In this document: in pieces, positions 6,991 to 14,937 of the stretch
Layout: every line of letters begins with the position of its first letter
Numbering within the stretch: the stretch's first letter is position 1
Assembly (NCBI GenBank): GCA_017354515.1
Contig: JAFMQT010000028.1
Span: 1-18,063, forward strand
Source of the DNA: Nocardia sp.
Lineage (GTDB): Bacteria > Actinomycetota > Actinomycetes > Mycobacteriales > Mycobacteriaceae
DNA: 18,063 nt
Direction of reading: 5' to 3'
The notes under the pieces: model-generated
Told to the model about the DNA's origin: nothing
What the model saw: only the letters and a program-made list of their open reading frames with translations
The model's database searches: none
Position numbers and translations under genes: made by a program

Positions 6991-7973
6991 TGTCGCGACG
7001 CTGGGTCCGTGCGCTCCGGCGGTACCGCGAACGAGTCCAGCAGGACGCGTCGATAACTTTCGCGTAGCCGTTCGTAGCGGTATCGGTTGTAGGCCAGTGG
7101 TTCCAGGGTCAGCCAGCGGGGCAGTCGCCGCCAGGCCAGCCGCATCAGTGTCACGTAGAGGGCGAATTCGGCGCGGTCGAGTCCACTGTCGCGGTTGATG
7201 CCGAGCAGTTCCCGCATCCGGGGGTGACAGACCCGATCCGAGCACACGATGGTGGGCCGGGCGGCGACCGTCATCAGCGGCCCCCAGATCGGCCGCAGCA
7301 CCCGGCGCCGGCGGCGCGGCATCAGGGTCGGTGGCGGCGGGGCGATGAAGTTCGCGCGCGCGAAGTGCAGGAATTCGTTGTCGGCGAGGTCGGATTCGGC
7401 GACCCGGTCATAGTACTCGAGGAACTGCGGCAGTGTCGCGGGCAGCTTGCCCTGTTTACTGGGGAGTTCGAGATACGACATGGAGTCTCGAAGTACTTGG
7501 TAGACAACCTCTTTCTGTTCGTCGTCGAGGCGTCGCCCGCACAGATACAGATAGGACCGGTACACCGAGTTGATCGAGCTGACCGCCACCCAGATCCACA
7601 GGTCCGGGCGCAGCGCGCTGTAGCGGGTGCCCTCGAACGCGCCCTTGCCGCTCCCCTTGACCTCGGTGTGCAGCGATTTGAGTTCCTCCCGGAATGCCTG
7701 CGAGTCGGCGGCGTCGCCGAACGCCATCAGCGCGCCGAAGGCGAAACTGCGCACACCGCGATCGGTGAAGTTGGCGGCGAATCGCCCGGTGTGGTCCACG
7801 GCCGCGGCGATCGCCGGATTGGCGACCTGGTCGAGCAGCAGTCCGCCGAAGATCCCGGCCAGCGGCGATCCCAGGAACCAGTGCATGTCCTGGACAAGGT
7901 CCCGGTGCCGGGGATCGTCGAGCAGATCGGCGGCCGTCCGCGGGGGCGATGGTGTCTCATGTGTGGTGGTCAT
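6987..7973 (-). CDS. MpaB-family oxygenase (DUF2236), downstream paralogue
   Basis: A 328-residue helical protein of the MpaB/rubber-oxygenase-like DUF2236 family (PF09995), which includes the heme-dependent Lcp rubber oxygenase and MpaB. Visible landmarks are DRGVRSFAFGALMAFGD (Arg75), SLHTEVKGSG with candidate heme-ligand His102, and TRYSALRPDLWIWVAVSSI. The C-terminal ARANFIAPP, LPRWLTLEPLAYNRY and RYERLR end is also typical. Many members carry a His after WV; this one has Ala. The ATG at 7973 lies eight bases from the end of the paralogue, with a GAGGA site inside that gene's end. The next gene overlaps by four bases. There is no signal peptide. The substrate is unknown; oxidative cleavage of a hydrophobic compound is the family expectation. 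Confidence 0.82.
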   Translation of the reverse strand: MTTTHETPSPPRTAADLLDDPRHRDLVQDMHWFLGSPLAGIFGGLLLDQVANPAIAAAVDHTGRFAANFTDRGVRSFAFGALMAFGDAADSQAFREELKSLHTEVKGSGKGAFEGTRYSALRPDLWIWVAVSSINSVYRSYLYLCGRRLDDEQKEVVYQVLRDSMSYLELPSKQGKLPATLPQFLEYYDRVAESDLADNEFLHFARANFIAPPPPTLMPRRRRRVLRPIWGPLMTVAARPTIVCSDRVCHPRMRELLGINRDSGLDRAEFALYVTLMRLAWRRLPRWLTLEPLAYNRYRYERLRESYRRVLLDSFAVPPERTDPASRQ

Positions 7974-7980
7974 GATGTCC

Positions 7981-8865
7981 TCATACGACGGTGATTCCGA
8001 TGGCGTGCCGAGCTCGCATATCCCAGATCAGCAGCCGCAAACCCAAGTGTGCGATCAGGTGTGGGGTGAGCCGGTCCAGGACGCGCAGCAGGCGCAGCAG
8101 GCTCTCGAAGCGCCTTTGCTGCGCATCGGTCCAGTCGAAGCCGAGTTTCGCGCGCAGGGTGGGCGGTAGGTAGCCCAGTGTCATGAACAGATTCCAGTCG
8201 CCGAGCAGCTTCTCGGTGGGTGCGGGCAGGAAGTCCAATCGGGCTGTGCCGATGAGGAATTCGCGCATCCGGTCGTCGAAATCGAGCCGCTGGAGTTGTT
8301 CCTCGCGATAGCGCGCCAGCGCCTGCCGGTCGGCCGGCCACAGCTGCGGCGGAACCTGCAGGGTGGTAGCGAAAATGGCGGCGGCGCGGTGGATTTCGTC
8401 CGGATCGTGGTAGGTGCGCCCGCCGCGCAGTCGGCGCGAATCCTCGAAAACGAGCGCCATACAGGAGCCGACCCACAGCTGCAGTGCCGGGTCGAAGGCG
8501 TTGTAGCGCACCGGACTCTGCTTGCTCGATCGCACGAATTTGTGTGCCTGCCCGACGGCTTCGCGATAGATCTGCCGATCCCGGGCATTGCCGGCGACCG
8601 CGACCGCGATATAGGTCAGCGTGGTGCGGCCGCGTTTGAACGGGTGTTTGTGCAAATTCCCGCTGTCCACGGTGCTTTCCATGACGCCGTAGGCGACCGC
8701 GGCGTTGGCCAGTTGCATCACCACATTGGCGGCGCCGTAGGCGGGGGTGAGCCACAGCGACATCTCATCGGCCAGGAACCGGGTGTCCATTGCGTCGACC
8801 TCGTCGCGCCGGGTGCCCGAAATCGGCGGCGTGGTAAAGGAATCCGAGGAGTGTGGGGGGCTCAT
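7981..8865 (-). CDS. MpaB-family oxygenase (DUF2236), upstream paralogue
   Basis: A 294-residue protein related in layout to the downstream paralogue but clearly diverged. AYGAANVVMQLANAAVAYGV at 42-61 precedes HPFKRGRTTLTYIAVAVAG (Arg78/Arg80, Thr residues near 84) and REAVGQAHKFVRSS with candidate heme-ligand His108. RYNAFDPALQLWVGSCMALVF follows, and LPPTLRAKLGFDW comes near the C-terminus. This R...T...H order matches the Lcp/MpaB-type heme pocket better than its neighbour does. ATG at 8865 is chosen over 8904 because a strong AGGAGGAA site lies just upstream (complement at 8869-8876). It is first in the operon; seven bases separate it from the second oxygenase. Confidence 0.82.
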   Translation of the reverse strand: MSPPHSSDSFTTPPISGTRRDEVDAMDTRFLADEMSLWLTPAYGAANVVMQLANAAVAYGVMESTVDSGNLHKHPFKRGRTTLTYIAVAVAGNARDRQIYREAVGQAHKFVRSSKQSPVRYNAFDPALQLWVGSCMALVFEDSRRLRGGRTYHDPDEIHRAAAIFATTLQVPPQLWPADRQALARYREEQLQRLDFDDRMREFLIGTARLDFLPAPTEKLLGDWNLFMTLGYLPPTLRAKLGFDWTDAQQRRFESLLRLLRVLDRLTPHLIAHLGLRLLIWDMRARHAIGITVV

Positions 8866-8969
8866 GGATTCCTCCTGTTCCGGTTTCGTCGGGTGGCCGG
8901 ACACCGCACGGCGTCGGGCGGCATCCGTCCATCCCGCGGACCGCGGTCGTGGCCCGTCCGGGGACGGGG

Positions 8970-9031
8970 TTGATAGAAAGGTCGGCTTCGAACTATCACC
9001 AGTGTGGCACGGATCGGTGCGGTTTGATAGA
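8970..9031. promoter_or_regulatory. Cluster of TGATAG half-sites, candidate TetR operators
   Basis: TTGATAGA occurs at 8970-8977 and again at 9024-9031, and CTATCA (the inverse of TGATAG) at 8993-8998. The first and second form an inverted pair 16 bases apart (22 bp centre to centre, about two helical turns). They lie in the 251-bp region between the divergent oxygenase operon and the crotonase, and a TetR is encoded in the operon. TTGATA also resembles a -35 box, so some copies may be promoter elements. Confidence 0.4.
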
Positions 9032-9104
9032 GATCGACGGAAAATCTCTCATCGCTTCATGTCGTGAACTGAGGTCTGGTGCCCGCAGTCGCTCCCGTCC
9101 CTGG

Positions 9105-9110
9105 CATGCT
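9105..9110 (+). promoter_or_regulatory. Possible -10 box (CATGCT) for a leaderless crotonase mRNA
   Basis: CATGCT sits exactly six bases before the ATG at 9117, keeping the A and T that matter most in the actinobacterial -10 box. No Shine-Dalgarno site is visible before this ATG. Confidence 0.35.
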
Positions 9111-9116
9111 GTGCCT

Positions 9117-9977
9117 ATGGCCGACATCCGCATGGAGATTTCCGATTCCATCGCCACCATCACCCTCGATCGCCCGCAGCAGCTCAATGCCTTCACCACC
9201 GCGATGGGGGAGTCGATGATCGAGCTGTTCGACGAATGCGACCGCGACGACAGGGTGCGCGCGATCATCATCACCGGCGCCGGGCGGGCGTTCTGTGCGG
9301 GCGCGGATCTGTCCGCGGGTGCGCAGACCTTCGCCGCCGACGGCACCGATTCCGAAACGGCGGCCGCCTACCGCGATTTCGGCGGTGAGGTCACCTTGCG
9401 CATGTTCGAATCGCATAAGCCGATCATCGCCGCGGTCAACGGCCCGGCCGTGGGCGTCGGCATCACCATGACCCTGGCCGCGGACTTCCGCCTCGCCGCC
9501 GACACCGCCCGCATCGGTTTCGTGTTCAACCGGCGCGGTCTCGTCCCCGAATCCTGTTCCAGCTGGTTCCTGCCGCGCCTGGTGCCCATGCAGAAAGCCC
9601 TCGACTGGGTGTACTCGGGGCGCATGGTCGACGCCGCCGAAGCCTATGCAGCCGGGCTGTTCTACGCCCTGCACCCGGGCGAGGAGCTGCTCGATCAGGC
9701 CCGAGCTCTGGCCGCCCAGCTCACCGAGCACACCGCTCCGGTATCGGTGGCGCTGTCGCGGCAGATGCTGTGGCGGAGTCTGGGCGCCGAGCATCCGATG
9801 ATCTCGCACCGCGTCGAATCGCGTGGGATCCTGCGCCGGGGTTCGAGTGCCGATGCCGTGGAAGGGGTTTCATCCTTCCTGGAGAAGCGCCCCGCCACCT
9901 TCCCCGACAGCATCGACCGCGACCGGCCGGACATCTTCGCCGCCGACCTGCCGACCCCGCCGTTCCGCAGGAGCTGA
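9117..9977 (+). CDS. Enoyl-CoA hydratase/isomerase (crotonase) family protein
   Basis: A 286-residue crotonase. The two oxyanion-hole segments are GRAFCAGADLS (about 56-66) and NGPAVGVGITMTL (108-120). The catalytic-side Glu145 lies in FVFNRRGLVPESCSSWFLPRLV, a pattern common in actinobacterial EchA proteins, and AAEAYAAGL follows. The reaction is expected on an acyl-CoA (hydration, isomerisation or related chemistry) in beta-oxidation or a similar route; the exact substrate is unknown. The frame is open upstream to 8853, but the fold starts at MADIRMEISDSIATITLDRP, and a -10-like hexamer precedes this ATG. It is divergent from the MpaB/TetR operon, with which it may share control and pathway. 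Confidence 0.9.
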   Translation: MADIRMEISDSIATITLDRPQQLNAFTTAMGESMIELFDECDRDDRVRAIIITGAGRAFCAGADLSAGAQTFAADGTDSETAAAYRDFGGEVTLRMFESHKPIIAAVNGPAVGVGITMTLAADFRLAADTARIGFVFNRRGLVPESCSSWFLPRLVPMQKALDWVYSGRMVDAAEAYAAGLFYALHPGEELLDQARALAAQLTEHTAPVSVALSRQMLWRSLGAEHPMISHRVESRGILRRGSSADAVEGVSSFLEKRPATFPDSIDRDRPDIFAADLPTPPFRRS

Positions 9978-9979
9978 CC

Positions 9980-9994
9980 ACCCGCCGGTCGGGT
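9980..9994. terminator. Short hairpin between convergent crotonase and importer operon
   Basis: ACCCG/CGGGT stem with a five-base loop fills most of the 17-bp gap between two convergent stop codons. The stem is short and no U-tract follows. Confidence 0.3.
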
Positions 9995-10957
9995 TCAGCG
10001 GATGAGGTGTTCGCTTTTCAACCAGTCGTAGGCGACGTCGGCGGGGTCTTGGCCGTCGACGTCGACGCGGCCGTTGAGGCGGCGCATGACCTCATCGGTG
10101 AGCCGTTCGGAGATCGGGGCCAGAACGGTACGCAGGTCCGGATATCGGTCGATGACGGGGCCGCGAACGATGGCGGTACCGCTGTAGGGGAGGAAGAACT
10201 TCTTGTCATCGTCCAGGACGGTCAGATTCATACTGTCGACCCGGCCGTCGGTGGAGTCGATCATCCCGAAATTGCAGGGGGCGGCCCGGTTGGTCGCGGT
10301 GTAGATGACCCCGGAATCCATATGGGTGACGTTGCCCGAGGGGACGCCGTTCGGATCATTATAGGGGATACCGTATTTCATCAGCATGGGTAGCAAACCG
10401 TCACTGCGGCTGAAGAATTCGTCGTTGACACAGAATGTGCGGTCGCGCACCGGGAGTTTGGTGATATCCGACAGGGAACGCACTCCCAGCCGCTGTGCGG
10501 TCGCCCCGGACTGCGCGAAGGCGTAGGTGTCGTTGAAGTTGGCCGGCGCCAACCACTCCAGATCGTTCTCGCGGCGCTCGACATCGTGCACCCGCTGCCA
10601 CAACTCGTGTGGATCGGCGATGGCTTCGGTCCGGTTGAGGTACGTCTGCCAGGCGGTGCCGGTGTAGTCCCACATGATGTCCGCGGCGCCGGTGGTGAGG
10701 GCCTGGCGCGCCGCCGCCGAACCCGGCGCCCCGGTCAGGTCGGTGACCTGCGCTCCGGCCGCGGACAGATAGGTCGCGGTGATCTTGCCCAGGATCAGCG
10801 CCTCGGTGAACTCCTTGGAGGTCACGGTCACCTTCGCGCCCGCCAGCGGATGATCCGCACCGGGCAGTTGGGCGCTGCGGAAGGTTCCGGACGAACTGAC
10901 CAGACCGCATCCGGCCAGCGATATCACCGCCAGGACGAGGGTGAGCAATCGTCTCAT
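9995..10957 (-). CDS. Quaternary-amine ABC importer, substrate-binding lipoprotein (OpuAC/ProX type)
   Basis: A 320-residue exported lipoprotein. The signal MRRLLTLVLAVISLAGC carries the lipobox LAGC with Cys17 as the lipid-anchored residue. The mature part begins KVTVTSKEFTEALILGKI, then DIMWDYTGTAWQTYL, FNDTYAFAQS and NVTHMDSGVIYTATNR, and ends DPADVAYDWLKSEHLI. These are features of the OpuAC-type binding domain that captures choline, glycine betaine or related compounds. The ATG at 10957 overlaps the permease stop by four bases (ATGA). The frame continues upstream to 11725 but only as an antisense-like shadow of the permease. It is the last gene in the operon; its job is to deliver ligand to the two permeases. 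Confidence 0.9.
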   Translation of the reverse strand: MRRLLTLVLAVISLAGCGLVSSSGTFRSAQLPGADHPLAGAKVTVTSKEFTEALILGKITATYLSAAGAQVTDLTGAPGSAAARQALTTGAADIMWDYTGTAWQTYLNRTEAIADPHELWQRVHDVERRENDLEWLAPANFNDTYAFAQSGATAQRLGVRSLSDITKLPVRDRTFCVNDEFFSRSDGLLPMLMKYGIPYNDPNGVPSGNVTHMDSGVIYTATNRAAPCNFGMIDSTDGRVDSMNLTVLDDDKKFFLPYSGTAIVRGPVIDRYPDLRTVLAPISERLTDEVMRRLNGRVDVDGQDPADVAYDWLKSEHLIR

Positions 10958-11691
10958 CGCACACCCCGCGGCGTCGCGCCCCATTCGATCAACCGTCCCA
11001 GCAGGTCGATGATCATCGCCAGTAATGCGACCAGGATCGCGCCGGAGATCAGCAGTTTCGGCAGGAACAGCGTGATCCCGGTGGTGATCAGCGTGCCCAG
11101 GCTGGTCGCGCCGATGAAGGTGCTCAAGGTGGCGGTCCCGACCAGGATCACCAGCGCCGTGCGGACTCCGTTCAGGATCACTGGAACCGCCAGCGGCAGC
11201 TCCACCTGAAGCAGCGTGCGCGCGGCGGAGAATCCGATCCCGCGGGCGGCCTCGATGGTGTGCTGATCGACCTGCCGCAATCCGATGATGGTGTTCTGCA
11301 GGATCGGCAGCATCGCGTACACCACCAAACCCACGATCGCCGTGCGGAATCCGGTCCCGAGCCAGAATGTGAACAGCACCAGCAAGCCGACCGCGGGCGC
11401 GGCCTGCCCGACATTGGCCAGCGCGATCGCCCCGGGTTCGAAACGCTTCAGCCGGGGCCGAGTCAGTGCCACACCCAGTGGAATCGCGATGACAACCACG
11501 ATCACGGTCGCTACCGCGGTCAGCTCGATATGTGAGCCGATGGTCTGCCGCAGCGTGGACCAGCGCAGCGCCGCCGATTCGGTCTGGGTGAACGCCTGCG
11601 CGCGGTACCAGGCGATATAGCCGACCCCGATGATCGCGATGAACAGTGTCTCGAGCCAGATATCGGTCGGGATCCGGCGCAGTCGCGTCAT
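10954..11691 (-). CDS. ABC permease of the quaternary-amine importer (second permease)
   Basis: A 245-residue membrane protein with about six hydrophobic helices, the first at about 14-30 (LFIAIIGVGYIAWY). The cytoplasmic coupling (EAA-like) loop reads EAARGIGFSAARTLLQVELPLAVPVILNGVRTA, typical of the OpuB/ProW family that contacts the ATPase. The AANVGQAAPAVGLLVLF region matches the family's conserved NVGQ..P segment. The start ATG at 11691 and stop at 10954 are each in four-base overlaps with the neighbouring ATPase and lipoprotein genes. It forms the transmembrane pore with the other permease of this operon. Confidence 0.9.
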   Translation of the reverse strand: MTRLRRIPTDIWLETLFIAIIGVGYIAWYRAQAFTQTESAALRWSTLRQTIGSHIELTAVATVIVVVIAIPLGVALTRPRLKRFEPGAIALANVGQAAPAVGLLVLFTFWLGTGFRTAIVGLVVYAMLPILQNTIIGLRQVDQHTIEAARGIGFSAARTLLQVELPLAVPVILNGVRTALVILVGTATLSTFIGATSLGTLITTGITLFLPKLLISGAILVALLAMIIDLLGRLIEWGATPRGVR

Positions 11692-12905
11692 ACCGGACCC
11701 GCCGATTCGTCGGCCGCCACCGCATCGGCGCCGGGCGTCGGTTCGGTGCCGGAATCGGCGGTCTCCCCGCGATTCTCGTCGGAGAGTTCGGTCCGGATCG
11801 CCCGGACCAGGGTGGTCAGGTCGAGGGCTCCGGCGACCGCCGCGTCCTCGTCGACCACCACCGCGATACCGTCGGGGGCGCCCAGGACGGTGTCGAGCGC
11901 GTCGTGCAGGGTCGCGGACCGCTCGACCACCGGCAGTCGGGGATCGGGTGCCCCCTCGATGTCCTGGGTCCGCGCCAAGGTGGCCAGATCGGGCCAGGCC
12001 CGGGGCCGGCGCTGCTCGTCGATGACGACCACCCGATCCTGACCGGCGGCCCGCGCCCGTTCGACCGCCCGCTGGGCTCGCTCGCCGATCCGCGCGGTCA
12101 CCACCTCGGAGTATTCGATATCGCTGACCCGCCGCACGGTCAGATACGCGAGTGTGGCTCCGGAGCCGATGAATTCGGTCACGAAGGGGGTCGCGGGTGC
12201 GGCCAGGATCTGCGCGGGGGTGGCGTACTGCTCGACATGTCCGCCCTCGGAGAGCACCAGCACCCGATCACCGAGTTTGGTGGCCTCGGCGATGTCGTGG
12301 GTGACCACCACCACCGTCTTACCGAGTTCGCGCTGAATCTCGATCAGGCTGTCCTGCAGCCGGATCCGGGTGATCGGGTCGACCGCGCCGAACGGTTCGT
12401 CCATCAGCAGCACCGGCGGGTCGGCGGCCAGTGCCCGTGCCACGCCCACCCGCTGCTGCTGGCCGCCGGACATGTCCCGGGGCAGGCGGTCGGCGAAGGT
12501 GCCCGGATCGAGCCCGACCAGCTTCAGCAGGTACTCGGTGCGTTCGGTGATCCGGGTGCGGTCCCAGCCCAGAATCCTCGGCACCGCACCGATATTGCGG
12601 GCCACCGACCAGTGCGGGAACAGGCCACCGGATTGGATGACGTAGCCGATCGACTGCCGCAGCTTATCCGGATTCTCGCCGGTGACATCGCGCCCGCCGA
12701 TCAGGATCCGGCCCGAGGTCGGCTCGATCAGCCGGTTGATCATCTTCAGGATGGTGGTCTTACCGCATCCGGACGGCCCGACCAGCGCCACGATCTCGCC
12801 GGCGGCGATGTCGAGGTCGATTCGGTCGACCGCCGGCCGGTCCTGGCCCCGATACTGTTTGACCACCGAATCCAGGGTTATGGTCGCACCGCTGACCGCT
12901 GTCAT
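11688..12905 (-). CDS. ABC transporter ATP-binding protein with C-terminal CBS-type region (OpuA/ProV type)
   Basis: A 405-residue ATPase. Walker A is GPSGCGKT at 43-50, Q-loop Gln91, signature SGGQQ at 146-150, Walker B VLLMDE at 165-170 with catalytic Glu170, and the switch His203 is in VVTHD. Residues from about 250 to 375 read as a CBS-domain-like region (VVVIDEQRRPRAW, LHDALDTVLGAPDGIAVVVDEDAAVAGAL). In the related OpuA it senses ionic strength or nucleotides. The last 25 residues are a low-complexity acidic tail. ATG at 12905 overlaps the upstream permease stop by four bases. The ORF upstream to 13148 is the permease read in another frame. Confidence 0.92.
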   Translation of the reverse strand: MTAVSGATITLDSVVKQYRGQDRPAVDRIDLDIAAGEIVALVGPSGCGKTTILKMINRLIEPTSGRILIGGRDVTGENPDKLRQSIGYVIQSGGLFPHWSVARNIGAVPRILGWDRTRITERTEYLLKLVGLDPGTFADRLPRDMSGGQQQRVGVARALAADPPVLLMDEPFGAVDPITRIRLQDSLIEIQRELGKTVVVVTHDIAEATKLGDRVLVLSEGGHVEQYATPAQILAAPATPFVTEFIGSGATLAYLTVRRVSDIEYSEVVTARIGERAQRAVERARAAGQDRVVVIDEQRRPRAWPDLATLARTQDIEGAPDPRLPVVERSATLHDALDTVLGAPDGIAVVVDEDAAVAGALDLTTLVRAIRTELSDENRGETADSGTEPTPGADAVAADESAGPV

Positions 12906-13546
12906 CGCAATCCCTTCGCGATCGTGAGGCGCCCGAGCAGAACCAGCAGCGCGTCGAATACCAGGGCGATGACGACGATTCCGATGGTTCCGGTCAGCGC
13001 CATTTCCAGGGCGTTTGCCCCGCCCAGGCGGGACAGGCCGGTGAAGATCAGCGATCCCAGCCCGGGGCCGAGTACATAGGCCACGACCGCGGCCACGCCG
13101 ACGATCATCTGTGTCGACACGCGGATGCCGGTGAGAATCACCGGCCACGCGATCGGCAGTTCCACGGTCAGCAGAATTCGCCTGCGCGACAGGCCGATCC
13201 CGCGCGCGGATTCGACCACCGACTCCGGAACCGATCGCAGTCCGACGATCGCGTTGCCGATCACCGGCAGTGCCGCGAAGAATGTGAGCATTACGAACGA
13301 GGGCACGACGCCCAGCCCGAACGGGACCAGTAACAGGGCCAGCAGCGCCAGCGACGGAATCGTCAGCGCCACCCGGCTCGTGGTCAGCGACAGCTGCGCC
13401 AGGACGGGCAGCCGATACACCGCGATCGCGATCAGCACCGCCACCACGGTTCCGGCCAGTACGGTCTGAAAGGCCAGGGAGGCATGCTGATACATGAGGA
13501 AGGCCAGGACGTCACCGCGTCCCCGGACGTAGTTCCACAGACTCAC
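12902..13546 (-). CDS. ABC permease of the quaternary-amine importer (first permease)
   Basis: A 214-residue membrane protein with about five to six helices (LAGTVVAVLIAIAVYRL, ALTIPSLALLALLLV, TGTIGIVVIALVFDALLVLL). Its coupling loop reads ESARGIGLSRRRILLTVELPIAWPVILTGIR, homologous to that of the second permease. The GTG at 13546 is the start: an ATG two bases upstream is immediately followed by TGA in its own frame. A GAGGGGAG site lies just upstream (complement at 13551-13558). It sits 24 bp after the TetR stop on the same strand. It pairs with the second permease to form the importer channel. Confidence 0.88.
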   Translation of the reverse strand: MSLWNYVRGRGDVLAFLMYQHASLAFQTVLAGTVVAVLIAIAVYRLPVLAQLSLTTSRVALTIPSLALLALLLVPFGLGVVPSFVMLTFFAALPVIGNAIVGLRSVPESVVESARGIGLSRRRILLTVELPIAWPVILTGIRVSTQMIVGVAAVVAYVLGPGLGSLIFTGLSRLGGANALEMALTGTIGIVVIALVFDALLVLLGRLTIAKGLR

Positions 13547-13570
13547 ATGGCTCCCCTCGGTTCTTTCCGG

Positions 13571-14299
13571 TTATGCCATATTCGCGGACTCCGGGTGGCG
13601 TTTCGCGAGGCGTGTTTCCAATTTTCGCTCCAGACCGGCGATCACCAGCTCCAGATCGAAGGCGAACTGCTCGCGGGCACCGGACTGCGCGGCGCGGTCG
13701 GCGGCCTGACGCAATAGCGGAAAACCCTCTCCCGCGGTGGAATCGAGGGTGCGGCGCACCTGGGCGGCATGGGTTTCGGCCGGCTCACGGTCGGCCTGCA
13801 CCGTCTCCCGGGCGGCGATGTAGGCGATATCGGCCACCAGACGCAAGGTTCGTCCCGACTCCAGGGGCCGGAATCCGGCTGCCACCATGGCTTGCACTAT
13901 GCGTTCGACCTCGCTCAGCGCCAACAGACCGCCGGGTGTGCGAAAGCGCACGTGGACGATCAACACCCCGACCTTGGTGAGCGTTTCGACCACGGCCTCG
14001 GCGAACGATCGCAGCATGTCGCGCCAGTCGACGTCGGCGGGCACGGCAAGGCGGCACATGTGGGATTCGAAGGCGTCGAGAGCGACCAATTCCAGCAGCC
14101 CGTCGCGATCGCTGACGTAGTAGTTGAGCGATTTGCGGTCGACCCCGAGTGATTCGGCGACGGCCTTCATGGTGAGTGTCTCCGGCGGCAGCTCACGGGC
14201 GGCCGCGAGGATCCGGGCCCTGCTCAGCTGTGGTGGGCGTCCGCGGCGCGGGGACACCACCGTCGCACCTGATAATCGGGCATTGTCCGGTCCGCTCAC
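13571..14299 (-). CDS. TetR-family regulator heading the importer operon
   Basis: A 242-residue protein. After a basic tail (SPRRGRPPQLSRARI) comes the helix-turn-helix LTMKAVAESLGVDRKSLNYYVSDRDGLL at about 42-69, then a large helical ligand domain of the TetR_C type. The start is GTG at 14299: a TAGCCT box lies exactly six bases upstream and no spaced Shine-Dalgarno site exists, so the transcript is probably leaderless. It precedes the permease by 24 bp on the same strand, so it likely leads and controls a five-gene unit, perhaps sensing a quaternary amine or its breakdown product (inference). Its stop is TAA. Confidence 0.87.
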   Translation of the reverse strand: MSGPDNARLSGATVVSPRRGRPPQLSRARILAAARELPPETLTMKAVAESLGVDRKSLNYYVSDRDGLLELVALDAFESHMCRLAVPADVDWRDMLRSFAEAVVETLTKVGVLIVHVRFRTPGGLLALSEVERIVQAMVAAGFRPLESGRTLRLVADIAYIAARETVQADREPAETHAAQVRRTLDSTAGEGFPLLRQAADRAAQSGAREQFAFDLELVIAGLERKLETRLAKRHPESANMA

Positions 14300-14305
14300 C
14301 CCCTC

Positions 14306-14311
14306 AGGCTA
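14306..14311 (-). promoter_or_regulatory. -10 box (TAGCCT), leaderless GTG start of the importer operon
   Basis: TAGCCT on the minus strand, six bases (GAGGGG), then GTG at 14299. It is the only promoter-like site found for the TetR and importer genes. Confidence 0.5.
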
Positions 14312-14465
14312 CGGATCGGCGAATCGCTGCGCGAAACGAGGTGCGGGAGCGGCGCCGGCGGCTTCCCGGGCCACCACTCGATGGGTGCGGACCAGCTACC
14401 TGCCTGCCCGGGCGGCCGCTGTGGCGGCGCGAAGAATGATCGCACCGAGATCCGATTCGAATGTT

Positions 14466-14478
14466 TCACGAATCGTGA
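14466..14478. repeat. Perfect palindrome TCACG-aat-CGTGA
   Basis: Five-base inverted arms with a three-base centre in the AT-rich region, 167 bases upstream of the TetR start. It is of operator size; the binding protein is unknown. Confidence 0.35.
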
Positions 14479-14601
14479 TAGTGGGTAAGCGAGACGATAG
14501 CTGTGATCTGCAGTTCTATGCAAATGTAGGCGTAATCGACGCTTGAAGATTTTATTGCCCGTCGCCCGGAAAATATCCGAATGGTTCGGACCTCGTTGCG
14601 C

Positions 14602-14614
14602 GTGCATGTTGCAC
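14602..14614. repeat. Perfect palindrome GTGCA-tgt-TGCAC
   Basis: Five-base inverted arms with a three-base centre, in the AT-rich region. TGCA-type cores recur at 14860-14869. Confidence 0.35.
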
Positions 14615-14684
14615 AATGGATGAGAATTACATTCTGTACTGATTGGTATGCAATGTCGGCGGGGTGGTTCGGGTAGGCTTCGCG

Positions 14685-14716
14685 TCGGCCGAGGCCGAGG
14701 GGGTGTGGTCGGCCGA
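14685..14716. repeat. Two copies of the palindrome TCGGCCGA, 24 bp apart
   Basis: TCGGCCGA at 14685-14692 and 14709-14716. They could be two operator sites, or pair with each other as an 8-bp hairpin with a 16-base loop. Confidence 0.35.
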
Positions 14717-14859
14717 TTCTGCCCGGTGGCGTCGATTGCGTGCCGACATTTCCGCGATCAGACGCATCTGTGCAGGTAGAAGTGATTCTCGGTAGCCCGC
14801 GATCGATACGCTGGATCCGCTTCGCACGTACAGAAGTCAGCACGTTTGAACTGTGCAAA

Positions 14860-14869
14860 TGCAATTGCA
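14860..14869. repeat. Palindrome TGCAATTGCA
   Basis: Perfect ten-base palindrome in the AT-rich segment, 40 bases before the candidate -35 at 14909. Confidence 0.3.
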
Positions 14870-14908
14870 TCGGCAAACGAATACGTAACCAACAAAAACC
14901 GGATTCGG

Positions 14909-14937
14909 TTGCGCCTTATTGGAAAGATGGTTAATGT
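14909..14937 (+). promoter_or_regulatory. Candidate promoter for the ANL-like gene
   Basis: TTGCGC at 14909-14914, a 17-base spacer, and TAATGT at 14932-14937. Transcription would start near 14944 and leave a leader of about 134 bases before the ATG at 15078. Confidence 0.4.

Noticed and set aside
7224..7994. Plus-strand ORF of 256 codons
   Set aside because: Antisense to the second MpaB oxygenase, with shadow-like composition and no ribosome site.
9995..11725. 576-codon minus-strand frame as a single fused transporter protein
   Set aside because: The extra N-terminal part is the permease read in the wrong frame; the lipoprotein signal at 10957 marks the real start.
11646..13079. Long plus-strand ORF (477 codons)
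   Set aside because: It runs antisense to the ATPase and both permeases, is Gly/Arg/Asp/His-rich and has no fold; it is a GC-rich shadow frame.
14466..14876. Minus-strand ORF of 136 codons in the AT-rich region
   Set aside because: No recognisable motif, no promoter or ribosome site, and low-complexity patches of rare residues; it does not read as a real protein.
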